Below, in pieces: positions 33,951 to 44,761 of a stretch of 64,000 nucleotides of DNA. Position 1 is the stretch's first letter. Each line of letters begins with the position of its first letter. The stretch covers positions 166,157,417-166,221,416 of the forward strand of contig CM059186.1 in assembly GCA_030323885.1 (NCBI GenBank). The letters are read 5' to 3'. The stretch comes from Branchipolynoe longqiensis. Taxonomy: Eukaryota; Annelida; Polychaeta; Phyllodocida; Polynoidae. The position numbers and the translations under genes were made by a program. The notes beneath the pieces are model-generated. The model was not told where the DNA came from. It made no database searches and saw only the letters and a list, made by a program, of their open reading frames with translations.

Positions 33951-33990
33951 CTGTCCCACCCTGTCATGGTGTCAGGGTGGGACAGTGAAA
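33946..33990. other. perfect 18-bp inverted repeat (hairpin)
   Basis: The arm at 33946-33963 (TTTCACTGTCCCACCCTG) is matched exactly by its reverse complement at 33973-33990, with a 9-nt loop TCATGGTGT. As at 9108, it marks the right-hand boundary of a simple-repeat array. Confidence 0.95.
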
Positions 33991-34954
33991 AGGTAGGGTA
34001 TGGTAAGGACTGCTACCCACCTGTCTATCGTCACAGACCCACCAGAACGTGGCCCAGAACACTGCACGCAATTCGACAATTAAAGCGACAGGCACTCTCC
34101 ACACACCATTACAGCAAATTAGCTGTGCTGCAATGCGGCTGTAAATAGTTCTGTGTGAAAGACTTGTTTTATACGTGCTTAACTTTAAATTACCTCAGTT
34201 CTGAATGTCTGGTCTGGTGTTGGGCCCATAATTAATTAAGTGGAGCTTTCTTTACGAAGCAGGCCGAGATTACATCAAGGTATACGGATCTACTGCTAGG
34301 GATCTATTTCAATATCCAATCACTATATCAAATATAATACTATGTGCCGATAATAACATATATATAATATATATATGATGTATAACGCATTATACGAGTA
34401 TAAATGCAAGGGGAACAAATACTTATATATCTATTCCTCCTTAGCGCATTGGTGGTGCCCCCCCCCCCAGCTGTCTGGGTAATTGGTGGGCAGGGCCTCC
34501 CTCGCCACACACACTGGAGGAAATTGTTTCTATATATATTGTATATATGTGTATAAGAATTACGTGAATATAATTAATCGGATGGTTGATCTATTATTAT
34601 TATTATTATTATTATTATCCTTTTCCTGTAACATTGGATTATTGTATTAACCGCCTCCATTACTAACCAGTTATGACCGGTGGCGCCACCACGCAGCTCT
34701 CCACTGTACTAACCAGCCCCGACTTTCAGTCTTAGTCGTTGTGAACAATTTTTATTTGTGTAGTGTGATGGAGTGCTTTGTCAGAAATTATGTCTCATCT
34801 CAACCCATTCTCGTCTGTTGTTCTCTTTTACCTGTAATCATGATTTATGTGATGTAAAAAGTAATTATACCCGTATAAATGAATGGAAGATTATCTTGTC
34901 ATTATCCTCATGATACCGATACAAGACCTGTGGCATTCGCGACATAAAATGCAT
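33991..34954. other. non-coding stretch
   Basis: (TA)-rich patches at 34360-34380 and 34530-34550, a poly-C run at 34459-34469, (TTA)n at 34590-34618, and the dispersed GACCGGTGGCGCCACCAC motif at 34676. No exon recognised. Confidence 0.4.
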
Positions 34955-35040
34955 AGTTGGTTGGTTGTTGGAGTTTTACGTCCTGACAACATCTAAGGTC
35001 ATATCAGGAATGGAAAATGTATATAAATATACATGTATAA

Positions 35041-35091
<51 letters not shown>
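34955..35091 (-). mobile_element. SINE-A 3' fragment followed by (AT)n
   Basis: TTGGTTGGTTGTTGGAGTTT, then ACGTCCTGACAACATCTAAG: the minus-strand end of SINE-A only (34955-35011). An (AT)n microsatellite follows at 35043-35088. Confidence 0.8.
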
Positions 35092-35123
35092 TTACGCTGA
35101 CCTACCCAAGTGAAATGCAACAT

Positions 35124-35330
35124 GAATTGCCAATTTGGATTTCCACCGCCGTGTATAACTTACAGCGTCAATCAAAGGCTGGTTGCTCTCATACCATATC
35201 TATGTGCTGTGGGAGGTTAAAAATCCCTTGGGTCGGTAAAAGTGTAGGCTCACACTTTCTATCGACAAACTGTCTAATGGTGAAAACAACTATATTCAGA
35301 CTTATCCATGATAGGCAGTATAAATCCTCA
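35124..35330 (+). mobile_element. SINE-C body copy
   Basis: About 205 bp (GCCAATTTGGATTTCCACCG through TTATCCATGATAGGCAGTAT) that recurs at 41345-41552 at roughly 85-90 % identity by eye. Here the tRNA-like head is missing. Confidence 0.75.
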
Positions 35331-35340
35331 AGGACATTGA

Positions 35341-35560
35341 TTCCAACTGGGAGCGAAATGTATGGGTTCGGATCCCATTCTAAGTGCAAAATTCCTTTCA
35401 TTTGCAAAAAAATATCACACGGCATTGGTTCCATAACCAGGATTTTGTATGTGCTGTGCGCTGTAAAACGTTGAACCATCCCCTGTGTAGGCCACCTGGG
35501 TATTTGTAATTGCAAGTATGAGACATTGGTCGACTTTGGAAGAATTAAAACGCACTGGAT
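35341..35560 (+). mobile_element. SINE-B 3' part, diverged
   Basis: Box B-like GGGTTCGGATCCCA followed by TTCTAAGTGCAAAATTCC, then GCTGTGCGCTGTAAAACGTT and GAACCATCCCCTGTGTAGG, which match the long tail of the copy at 29536. It directly follows the headless SINE-C body. Confidence 0.6.
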
Positions 35561-35960
35561 ATTATGTAAATAAATTATATCCAATTGTTGCTAATGTTTT
35601 ATTGACAAGTGAATCTATGAGTCGGTAACGCCATGGTATCACTGTCGTTGCAGGTGCTTAAAGTCGGTAGAACCGACCCATCATGTTAGCCACCATTCAA
35701 TGGCATTTTTCGTTATGTTTTTGTGTGTGGGGGTTTTTGTTCGCCACTTTCTACCCTTCCTCCCCCACCCTGCTGTCATTCCCCCGCACCCCCCCCCCCA
35801 CCCCTACCTCCCACCGCTTCCCCACCCCCACCCCCGCCCCCACCCGCACCTCATCTCCACCCGATCCACCAACACAAACATAGCGGGCGGCCAGCTCTGT
35901 TCTCGGACTGAACAGTATTCACACTAGAGCCTACAATCATTCCCTGGCTAATATTGGTAT
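35561..35960. other. non-coding stretch with C-rich tract
   Basis: CCCCACCC-type sequence at about 35757-35865. No exon recognised. Confidence 0.5.
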
Positions 35961-36267
35961 TTGTTTGTTGTTGTATTACGAGTTACCAACATCTAACGTC
36001 ATATCAGGACGGGTACTGACTTGTTACAGTGCACACTCATTGCGACATTATAGTGCTGCCCCACTGGGAAATCAGGCCGCCGCCACTCAGTCACATCATC
36101 CTGACACTGACCTAACCCATCCTTGTCCTATCCTATTAATGCGGTGCACCAGGCTAGGAAGCGACAAGTCTCAATTTTAAAGTCATTGGTTTGACTCGAC
36201 TGGAAACCGAACTCTTGACATTCCGCAAGCAAGGCCCGCGCTCTACCGACTAGGCTACCGCGCCCGG
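35961..36267 (-). mobile_element. SINE-A copy, near full length
   Basis: Minus strand: GGTAGCCTAGTCGGTAGAGC head, GTCGAGTCAAACCAATGACT linker, shared body, and TCCTGATATGACGTTAGATG end with an ACAACAAAC tail. Confidence 0.85.
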
Positions 36268-36650
36268 TGTGGCTAATATTGAAATGATGCAGGTTTAAGC
36301 CCCCTAAAAAATAGTGGTGGAGAAGGGAGTGGCGGAGGTGTGGAGAAGGGAGTGGTGGAGGTATAGATGTGTTTCTGTTGTTTAGTTCCCATAGTACCTG
36401 TCCCCAGGATCAGTTGCATAGTTTAATGCATGGCTTTGCCCTAGCCGGTGATATCCGACTAACCTGACACCTAGTGTTAGTTGTGACGTCCATATCCATC
36501 TGTCGTAAGTGGCGGGTGTGGATACCACCGGATTCCATTCCAGAATTTGCCGAAAACACCCGACAGGCATTCGGATCGTACTATGTAATTCTATGCAGGG
36601 AACATTTCAATCGAGGACAAATTGGTCTTCCTCATTTCACTGCTCATTGC
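36268..36650. other. non-coding stretch
   Basis: A GTGGTGGAGAAGGGA duplication at 36312-36360. No exon recognised. Confidence 0.4.
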
Positions 36651-36904
36651 GTTATCCTAGTAATGTTGAATACGATTCCAGGTTGTAGCAAGTATCCATC
36701 TTTAAATCACTGATTTGACTCGAACATGATTTTAATCCGAGAGTTCGAATCCTATCAGTGTAGGACAGTAACTTGTTTTCATCTGCCCAACTGAGTAAAC
36801 TAGGTGCCCCGGGAAACCGGGCAGTCCTTATTGTCCTACCCTGCCTATGTTCTACCAAAACGGGAGGCGGGCGCTCAACTCATTCTGCCACCTCGTCTGG
36901 GACC
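36651..36904 (-). mobile_element. SINE-A2 5' part
   Basis: Minus strand: the alternate head CCAGACGAGGTGGCAGAATG with TTTTGGTAGAACATAGGC, linker GAGTCAAATCAGTGATTTAA and the start of the body. It is truncated before the 3' half. Confidence 0.7.
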
Positions 36905-37640
36905 CATAGGTTACGACATTCCATGTATTCTTGGGACACAACACATGAAATAATGGGAAGGAACATAATATTGCCCACCCCTTTGTAGCATTTCCTGTTT
37001 TTATGTGTCCACATATTTTATTGTTAAACAGTGCCTTATACAGACGGGTTATCATCGCCTAAATTAAATGTTTGTTTCGAATCCAAAGGAAACTGGTTGA
37101 CTTGGATGAAAAGAGTGCTTTAATACTTTCTATCTGTGTCTGTAGTGGAACTGCGCGATAGGACCCCCTCCCCCCACCATACCCCCATCCCCACCCCTCC
37201 ACCCATCTACTGCCACCCCCCACCCGCACCCCACCCCGTATACGGACAGCCCTATTCCGCCGCCCATTGAGCGGTAGGATCGGTGTGTTTCCCTAGGTGG
37301 TGGGGATTGATGGGAGAGGTTGGTAATGGGGGAGATGGTGGGGGAGGGGTTGGGAGGAGGGGTGGGGAGGGGGTGGAGGAGGGGGTGGGGGAGGGGTGTG
37401 GGAGGGGGGAAAGGGTGGGGAGGGGGGAGGGAGAGGGGGGAGGGCGAGGGTGTAGGCAGATGACATTTGGCGCATGGTCAGTGTTTACCTGAGGGGTTTC
37501 GCTTGGGTGATCTATAGTGTCCATTGTGGGTGCTGGTGCTGGGGGGTACTCCGTTACAAAAGCCTTTCACTGCACGCGTAATCTATAGTGCCTATTGTGT
37601 GTGCTGGGGAGGGGGGGGGGGGTACTCCTATATAAAATCC
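36905..37640. other. non-coding stretch with C-rich/G-rich tract
   Basis: C-rich at 37165-37250, then GGGGAGGG-type at 37315-37450. A segment of about 73 bp (ATCTATAGTG, CATTGTGGGTGCTGG) at 37508-37580 is imperfectly repeated downstream. No exon recognised. Confidence 0.5.
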
Positions 37641-38541
37641 CTTCATTACGCATATCTATTCTCTGTGTGTCTGCAGGTTACACGCATTTGAAAGCCTTTC
37701 ATTACACATGTAATATATGGTATATATTGCTTGTGGAGGTACGTAAACTAACTATTAATTTATTCAACCACAGTTGGTGGTGCTAGTTAAGGGAAATATG
37801 CATTATAACATGCGTAAAGCCAATGCAGCGTAACATAAACACCAGATATTTTTAATCACTGAGTTCCTCCAGAGTGTGACGCGAGGGGGCGCCCGCCCGG
37901 CAATTACCCGACAGCTGGGAGGGGGGGGGGGGGGGCGCTCCACCAATGCTCACTGGGAAATATAGGATGTACATGTTACCTTTGCATTTATACTTGCATA
38001 ATGCATTATACATCACATATGCCTCATAATAAACCTTTCTGTGGAGCATGCGCAGTGAGTACCGTTAGTTCTTGCAACTACCACCAGAGGACATGTTATC
38101 GGTGCAGGTCGGCTATAAACCCTTTTCTGCAGAGCATGACGCACAGTGAGCTGCTTCCCCCAAAACGTTGTTCTTCCTTTACCGTCAGAGGGCGTGCTTG
38201 GGAGGGGGGGGGGGTTGTCGTCTATTATATACAGTCGATTTCCGAGGTCTGTACACGGCACTCGTGCCACGCCTACTACTGAATTGCTTAAATTAGAGGC
38301 ACCAATGATAGCTGTGGTAAGAATAAATGCATCATGCACCATTGTTCTGCTTCAGAGCTTACCCCCGTCCTGATATGACCTTAGATGTTGCCACTTCGTA
38401 AAACTGCAACAACCAACCAATCAAAGCTTACCCATAGCATTTACCCTGTCGTCCTAGTTTCTTTTAATTATGCATATATTATAATATCCCTTTTTGGTTT
38501 CACAAAGCAAGAACCAATGTGGATTTACTTCGTCTGGCACC
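37641..38541. other. non-coding stretch with SINE-A scrap
   Basis: G-runs at 37919-37935 and 38203-38213. A plus-strand SINE-A 3' end lies at 38366-38412 (CGTCCTGATATGACCTTAGA). No exon recognised. Confidence 0.4.
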
Positions 38542-39270
38542 ACACGCGGTGGCCGATTCGGTAGAGCGCAGGCCTCCAGTGCGGAAGGTCAAGAGTTCAA
38601 TTTCCGGTCGAGTCAAACCAATGACTTACAAAATTAATACTTGTCGCTTCCAAACCAGGTATTCGGCATTATTCTTCTTCTTCTTCGCCCATTGAGGCAT
38701 TAGCGCCCATCCACACAAACACCTCCTCAGCCATGTCGTATATGAACGTGTTGCCTACCGCCCAACTTTGGGCATAGGCCATGAACAAGGGCTCTCCAGT
38801 TTTCCTGGTCCTGGGCCTTGAGTTTCTTGATTGTGATTCTGTAACGTTGTTCTTTTTCCAGGGTGGGGTTGCTGGCCCCAATCCCAACCCCCAACCTGGA
38901 GGACCAGTTGCTGCTCTTAGTCTGTCCTCTACCATGAGTCCTGCCCGACTTGGTTAAACCTGCCAAGGGGAGGCTAGCCTCCGCTGGTATAGCTCTCATG
39001 GTCACGGAGGCACACAAGCCTCCCCACCATGACAAGGTAGCAACACATTGGGGGGAGGTCGGCATTATTAGGATATGACAAAGACTGGTTGGCTCAGCGT
39101 CAGGATACTGTGACTCAGTGGGATATCAGGTCATAGTATTGGCAGCCTGGTATCCCAGTGGGGCAGCAGTATATAAAGTCGCCATGAGTGTGCACTGTCA
39201 CAAGTCCGTACCCATCCTGACATGACCTTGGATGTTGTCAGGATGTAAAACTCTAACAACCAACCAACAA
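38542..39270 (+). mobile_element. SINE-A copy split by a retrotransposed insert
   Basis: The head GCGGTGGCCGATTCGGTAGA and linker run to TCGGCATTATT (38673). The body resumes at 39059 with the same TCGGCATTATT and AGGATATGACAAAGACTGG, and ends in ACTCTAACAACCAACC. With the insert removed, it is a full-length SINE-A. Confidence 0.92.
38674..39058 (-). mobile_element. 385-bp non-LTR-type insert with (GAA)n tail
   Basis: Flanked by the perfect 11-bp target duplication TCGGCATTATT (38663-38673 and 39059-39069). On the minus strand it begins CTCCCCCCAATGTGTTGCTA and ends in (GAA)n, as expected for target-primed reverse transcription with a microsatellite tail. Near the 5' end it has GTGTGCCTCCGTGACCATGA, and near the 3' end GGATGGGCGCTAATGCCTCA. 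An open frame of about 110 codons covers much of it but shows no endonuclease or reverse transcriptase motif. It is probably a non-autonomous derivative carrying both ends of a LINE. Confidence 0.8.
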
Positions 39271-39889
39271 TCACCTCATCTGGTCCTTGCACACACAAAC
39301 ATGCTTTGGGCGGGAACTTTGCGAAGTGATTATATATAGACTGTGTTAATATGGACCAAATAGGGGCCTGGTTGTTGAACCAACGGTGGGGGAGTGAGGG
39401 TGGGGGTTGGGGCGGGTGTGGGGTTTGGGATGGGGGTGGGGTGGGATGGTGATGGGTGGGGGTGGGTGTATGTGTGTGTGAGGGAGGGGGGTGCTGTCTG
39501 ACGCGCCCTGGCCGCAGTTTATATGTGGCCTGCTGATGTATTGTCCCAGAGACACGTGTGTCGTCTGCCAGATGCAAAATAGATGAATTGATGGCGGACA
39601 CAAGTCCATTTGGGGGCCATGTGAGTGTGTGTAGGGGTGTGGGCCTGTCGGGGTGAGGGGGTGAGAGTGAGTTTTATAGATATACAGAGTGCAGACGTGT
39701 GTGTCCCGAACATCACTCAGACGCACCGACACCAAGGTAAACAGGACGCCAAACAGACACTGGTGTCACTAACACGGCGTGGTCGATTCAGTTAGATGAT
39801 GGGTCTTGGAGTAAGCAGTTATAGCGTGATATGTGACGTGATTTCAGGCACGTGGTGAATGGTACTATCTGGTAGTAGTAAGCGAGTAA
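39271..39889. other. non-coding stretch with G-rich tract
   Basis: GGGGTGGGATGG-type sequence at 39388-39490 and GTGTGTGTAGGGGTG at 39625-39665. No exon recognised. Confidence 0.5.
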
Positions 39890-40660
39890 CGCACTAAAAG
39901 CGATCTTAGGTCGATGGACCATGTTCATTGACTGGTGTGCTAGTTAAGTGGTAGTACGCGATTATTGCAGGATAAGTGATTTTAGGCCCTTGTTCAATGA
40001 CTGTTAGTGGTAAACAATTATTGCATAATAAGCGATATTAGACTCATGTGCCCTTTTCACAATGAGTGCTAGCAGTAAACAAGTATTACACGATAAGTGA
40101 TTTCAGGCTCGTGGACCCTGTTCATTGTATACTGGTAGTTAGCAATTATTGTGCGGTAAGTGATTTCAGGTTCATAGACCATGTTTAATGAGTGCTGGTA
40201 GTAAGTAGTTATTGCATGATAAGTGATTTTAGGTTGATGGACCATGTTCATTAAGTGCTGGTAGTAAATAATTATTGTGTAATAAGTGATTTCAGGCTGG
40301 TAGACCATGTTCATTAAGTGGTAGTAGTTAGCAATTATTGTGCGATAAGTGATTTCAGGCTTGTAGACCATGTTCATTAAGTGGTAGTAGTAAGCAATTA
40401 TTGTATGATAAGTGATTTTAGCATGGTAAACCATGTTCATTAAGTGGTAGTAGTAAGCAATTATTCGGCGATAAGTGATTTCAGGCTGGTAGACCATGTT
40501 CATTACGTGGTAGTGGTAAACAATTATTGTGCAATAAGTGGCTGGTGTGCCCTATACCATGAGTACTACTACTAGTAAGCAGTTGTTGCACGCGATGTAA
40601 TTTTCAGGCTGGTGGACCCTAACCGAAGACTATCAGTAGTAACAACTATTAGGTGATAAG
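39890..40660. repeat. 63-bp tandem repeat, about 12 units
   Basis: Units contain GCAATTATTGTGCGATAAGT, GATTTCAGGCTGGTAGACCA and TGTTCATTAAGTGGTAG. Because the period is 63 bp, the minus strand keeps an open frame of 144 codons (40069-40503) with a 21-residue repeat (MNMVYQPEITYRTII core). No evidence that it is translated. Confidence 0.92.
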
Positions 40661-41247
40661 TGATTCCTTGCCCAGGACCCTGTGCACTTTGCAGTCAGCA
40701 CTAGAAATAAGCGTTATTGTGCGATCAATGATTTCAATCTCGTCGCCCCTGGCTATGGGGACTTATTGACTGAGATGAAACCAATTTTATTAGATATCTC
40801 AGGGGAACCTAGGCCTGGAGCGCTACGCCTCCATCCCCATTTTGTGCCGATAATGTGTTCATGAAATGTTATTGATTTCCAAAATTCGTTCAACTTCGCT
40901 GAATCCGATAGCTATATTTATTGTTACTGTCAACTAACAAAATTAACTAGCTATGATAGAAACGCCCACACATACACAATAAATATGGGTAAATTAACTA
41001 ACGCAAGCTAAGGTAAAAGCCACATTTGGACTGTTTGCAATCTGGAAACACTTAAAATGTGTCAATAAGAAACAATCAAACACAAAATTATTGCTGAAAC
41101 AAACTTCAAAACATTTGAATCAAATCGAAGTAATACTGCCCAGCTGTAAAAAGCCAGTGTTAAAACACTTATCCATTATGCGCAGAGTCAATAAATTAAT
41201 CAAACAACTTTTTCTTTTTTTTTAATGTACAAAATGTGGTGTTCTCT
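40661..41247. other. non-coding stretch
   Basis: AT-rich unique sequence. A short frame at 40682-40864 has no recognisable family. No exon recognised. Confidence 0.4.
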
Positions 41248-41555
41248 GTGGCAGTGTAGTTAGAGTGTCTGACTTTTTTTTAGGTCAGACTCCTAATCTG
41301 AAGGTTGGTGGTTCGATTCCCCATGCCCTCCCCCCCCCCCCCCAGCTCTGCCAATTTGGATTTCCACCGCTGTGTATAACTTACAGTGTCACCAAAGGCC
41401 GGTTGCTCTCATACCATGTCAATGTGGTGTGGGAGGTTAAAAATCCTTTGGGTCGGTAAAATTGTAGGCTCTAGCTTTCTTTCGACAAACTGTATAAAGG
41501 TGAAAACAAGTCTATTCAGATTTATCCATGATCGGCAGTATAAACCTTCAACAAA
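41248..41555 (+). mobile_element. SINE-C copy with tRNA-like head
   Basis: Box A TAGTTAGAGTG and a perfect box B GGTTCGATTCC (41311-41321), a poly-C run (41329-41343), then the 205-bp body shared with 35124. The head plus body arrangement is what identifies this repeat as a SINE. Confidence 0.75.
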
Positions 41556-41950
41556 TTCGCCAAATCAAAACCGAAAATACGACAGCAGATGGTGGTCGGT
41601 CCCGTGTTGCAGTTTGGTGTTCACGTCTGAGCTCATGTCAGGACGCACATCGACCGGTGAGAGTGCCGCCCTGCTGAGAGGCACCGCGCCGTCAATATCC
41701 CACTCAGTCACATTATCCTAACCCTGAACCAACCAGTTCTTGTCCAACCAAATCCTACTACAAACGCGAGGGAGGAATGATTGGAAGTGGTGGTGGGGGG
41801 GGGGGGGGGGGTGCAGCAGCAAGAGTACCAGGTTTTTGTTTAAATCGTTGGATGGACTCACTTGTGGATCGATCTGACAACATCTCCCCACCCCCACACC
41901 ACCACCACACTCCTCTACTCCCACCCACCCAAACCAACATAGACAGCATT
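41556..41950. other. non-coding stretch with SINE-A scrap and G-run
   Basis: 41690-41760 holds a minus-strand SINE-A body piece (TCCCACTCAGTCACATTATC). A G-run lies at 41796-41811 and C-rich CCACCCC repeats at 41886-41935. Confidence 0.5.
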
Positions 41951-42276
41951 GTTTGTTTGTTGTTATTTTACGTCTTAGCAACATCTAAGGTCATATAAAG
42001 ATGGGTACCGACTTGTGACAGTGTGCACTCATAGCGACTTTATAGTGCTTCCCTAAAGGGAGACCAGGCCGCTGGCACCCATGTCCCAATATCCCACAGT
42101 CACATTATCCTGATATTGTACCATTCAGTCCTTGCTCTATCCTAGTAACGCCGAGCGCCAGGCTAAGTAGCAACACGTATCAAATTTATAAGTCATCATT
42201 TTGACTGGCTGGGCTTCGAACTCCCGACCTTCCGCACGGGAAGCATGCGCTCTACCGATTTAGCCACCCCGTCTGG
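41951..42276 (-). mobile_element. SINE-A copy, near full length
   Basis: Minus strand: GGGTGGCTAAATCGGTAGAG head, GGAAGGTCGGGAGTTCGAAG box B region, shared body and GACCTTAGATGTTGCTAAGA end. Confidence 0.88.
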
Positions 42277-42761
42277 TCAAATAGACAGGAATTCGTCACT
42301 CCAACTGAGCTAGTAGCCAGTGTAGACACAATCACCAATTTCGCAGTTCTTTGGTTTGGCTCAATCGATGATCGATCCCAACACCTGGCACTCAGGAAGC
42401 AGACACTCTAACCACTAGTCAATCCCCAGTTGGTGCTTCAGTTTATCGAACTGGCCTAACAATCACCACCACCAATCAATTGTTCCCATCGTGTGTTGTC
42501 GACACTATTTAGACATTTAATAAAATGTGACATGACTGCCGCTAAACTAAACCAAATTAAAGCCAACAATCGCTCCCAATATGTGTTGTTGACACCATTT
42601 AGACATTTAATGAAGACTGACATGACTGCCACTAAACTAAACAAAGTTAAAGCGAACAATGGCTACCATCAACACTATTCAGACATTTAATTACAACCAA
42701 CATTACTGCCACTAATGTCAAGCAAGTTAAAGCAGACATTTAGAAAAGTAATTGTTGTCGC
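42277..42761. repeat. 80-90 bp tandem repeat, three units
   Basis: Units start at 42501, 42591 and 42671 and share ACACTATTTAGACATTTAAT, ATGACTGCCACTAAACTAAA and AAGTTAAAGC. The stretch before 42480 is unassigned, apart from a tRNA-like GATCGATCCCAAC piece near 42370. Confidence 0.75.
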
Positions 42762-42905
42762 GACCTCACCTGGTGGTCGGAATTACAATAGGATAGAGCA
42801 AGGACTGGTTTGGCCTAGTTTCAGAATAATGTGACTTAGTAGGATATTGGTGCTGACGACATGGTATCCCATTTAGGAAGCACTAAAAATGTTATTGTAT
42901 GTTAT
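42762..42905 (+). mobile_element. SINE-A body fragment
   Basis: CACCTGGTGGTCGGAATTAC, ATAGAGCAAGGACTGGTTTG and AATGTGACTTAGTAGGATAT. Head and 3' end are missing. Confidence 0.75.
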
Positions 42906-42924
42906 TGTATGTCCACTGTAGCCC

Positions 42925-43340
42925 CCCTCCCACCGATTCCCACCTCACTCCTACCCCAATCCCAGCCCATGCCCACCCCAATCCCACCCCAATCCCACCC
43001 CGCTCCAACTCCCACTTTACTCCCACCTCACTCCCACTCCACTCCCACCTCACTCCCACTCCACTCATACCTCACTCCCACTCCACTCCCACCTCACTCC
43101 CACCCACTCCTACCCCACTCCCACCCACTTCCAGCCCACTCCCAGCCCACTCCCACCCAAATCCCACTCACTTCCACCCCACTCCCAGCCCATTCCCACC
43201 CAATTCCCACCCCACTCCCAATCCACTCCAACACCACTCCAACACCACTCCCACCCCATTCCCAACTCACTCCCACCTCACTCCCACACCATTCCCCCCC
43301 CCCCCTCCCTCCCAGCGCCCTCAGCCCCCCCCCCCCCACG
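42925..43340. repeat. CTCCCACCCCA array
   Basis: About 33 imperfect units of CTCCCACTCCA type, ending in poly-C runs (43287-43299, 43328-43338). Confidence 0.9.
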
Positions 43341-44761
43341 TGGCGCCCCCTGTTGGTCAAGCTCCAGCAGCACTTCTTGCTGAATGGCCGCGCCTGTCGT
43401 GTGGCAATTGGACCCGGATATGCGCATGCGCGGAGAGCACAGTGCAAACAAGCGGTGACACGTGACACATAAAGCCGTCATCGGACCCACCACATGCTGG
43501 CTGGACAGCAGGGGTGGACTCCTGTTCTATCCAGCTCGTAGATAAAAGCTTCGCCTCTGACTCTGCTCAGAGGTGAAATACAACCCTATGTAAAAGTTGT
43601 AGAAAATGTGTCTCATTGATGATGGTCTTAGTTTGCATTCATACCTTCTGTTGATTAAAATCCAATAGCTACAATCCATTTGTGTATGTTTTACCTCAAC
43701 ATATGCTCTCCAGATTGTTCAAATCAGATAATATCAAGGCATAATAATTCAAAATCAGGTTGACATGGTAGAGTCCATGAAGTAATTCCACCATGTTTGA
43801 TTGAACTAGTTCACCACCTGACTACCTCAGACAATGAAAATGACTGCTTCCTGATCTAGATTGGATTATTACCCAGGAACCCCTGGACTTCCTGCCAATG
43901 GCTGACATGTGGATATGTGGGCTCTATCAATTCAAATTTTAAAGTTCATTTATCTACTGGACTTAATATACAAATCAGTTCAAAAGTTGCGTGCAAATAT
44001 ATCAAGCTATGTGAAGAATATATTTTGCTTTTTAGATTAAGAATTTAGGTCCTAATCCCATTAACTACACATTTTCTCCACTTTTTATATTGGGTTGTTA
44101 TTCACCCCCAACTCAGGCTACTGTAGTACAGGATGAATCTTTTATCTACCCTGATCCCAGTCCGCAGAGCTGGCCGGCCGGGAGATGTGTGGAACAAACA
44201 ACACAAGTCTGTCATCTGTACGTTATCCTCCACTCAGGTGAAGAGTGGCTGTGGTTGGGAGGAGGAGACACACTGAGGAAGGGAGCACTCCCAGCACTTC
44301 CGGTTTGTTGACGGGACCGTGTGTGACCAGGCCACCACTTCCAGACAAACACCATGTTTGCTTTCGGTGTGTTTTTTCCTCCCTCCCTCCATGAGCTCTT
44401 TCTGGGAGTTGGTTGGATATTTGACAGCTCCATTGTCTGGACTTAGTCAGTGGATTGGCTGTTTATCAGCCTCCACATTCTGGCCCTGGAGCAAATGATA
44501 CCTCCTCATAAATTGACCTCGATTCGGGAAAATTCTGTATCCCTCCCCTTCCCGCCCTCCCATCTGCCCCTTAAAATCGCAGAATGATCGTCAATTTGAA
44601 AATAAAACTAATCCAGTTTTGTTTTTTGTTTTTGGGAGCACTTTGCCCTTCTTATTAAAAATATTGTTAAATAGTGAAAGCTTACCAAGCTCAGTCATCT
44701 TAGTAATTGTCCCCAGATAGAAATGCACCACATGTTTATATTTGACATTGAACCACATTAA
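43341..44761. other. longest interval with no repeat recognised
   Basis: About 1.4 kb of ordinary-looking sequence. I found no exon with a recognisable domain. The largest open frame (44090-44311) has no family signature. Unannotated low-copy sequence such as this is where a missed exon or conserved non-coding element would be. Confidence 0.4.

Noticed and set aside
33343..34148. Cys/Val/Ser-rich frames of 160-243 codons that look like secreted repeats
   Set aside because: Translation of (TGTGTCTGTC)n. All frames are open and there is no signal peptide or splice context.
38727..39065. 112-codon minus frame as a host gene
   Set aside because: It lies within a retrotransposed insert with an 11-bp target duplication and lacks known domains.
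44090..44311. Possible small secreted protein frame (73 codons)
   Set aside because: No convincing signal peptide, splice sites or family resemblance in an otherwise unmarked region.
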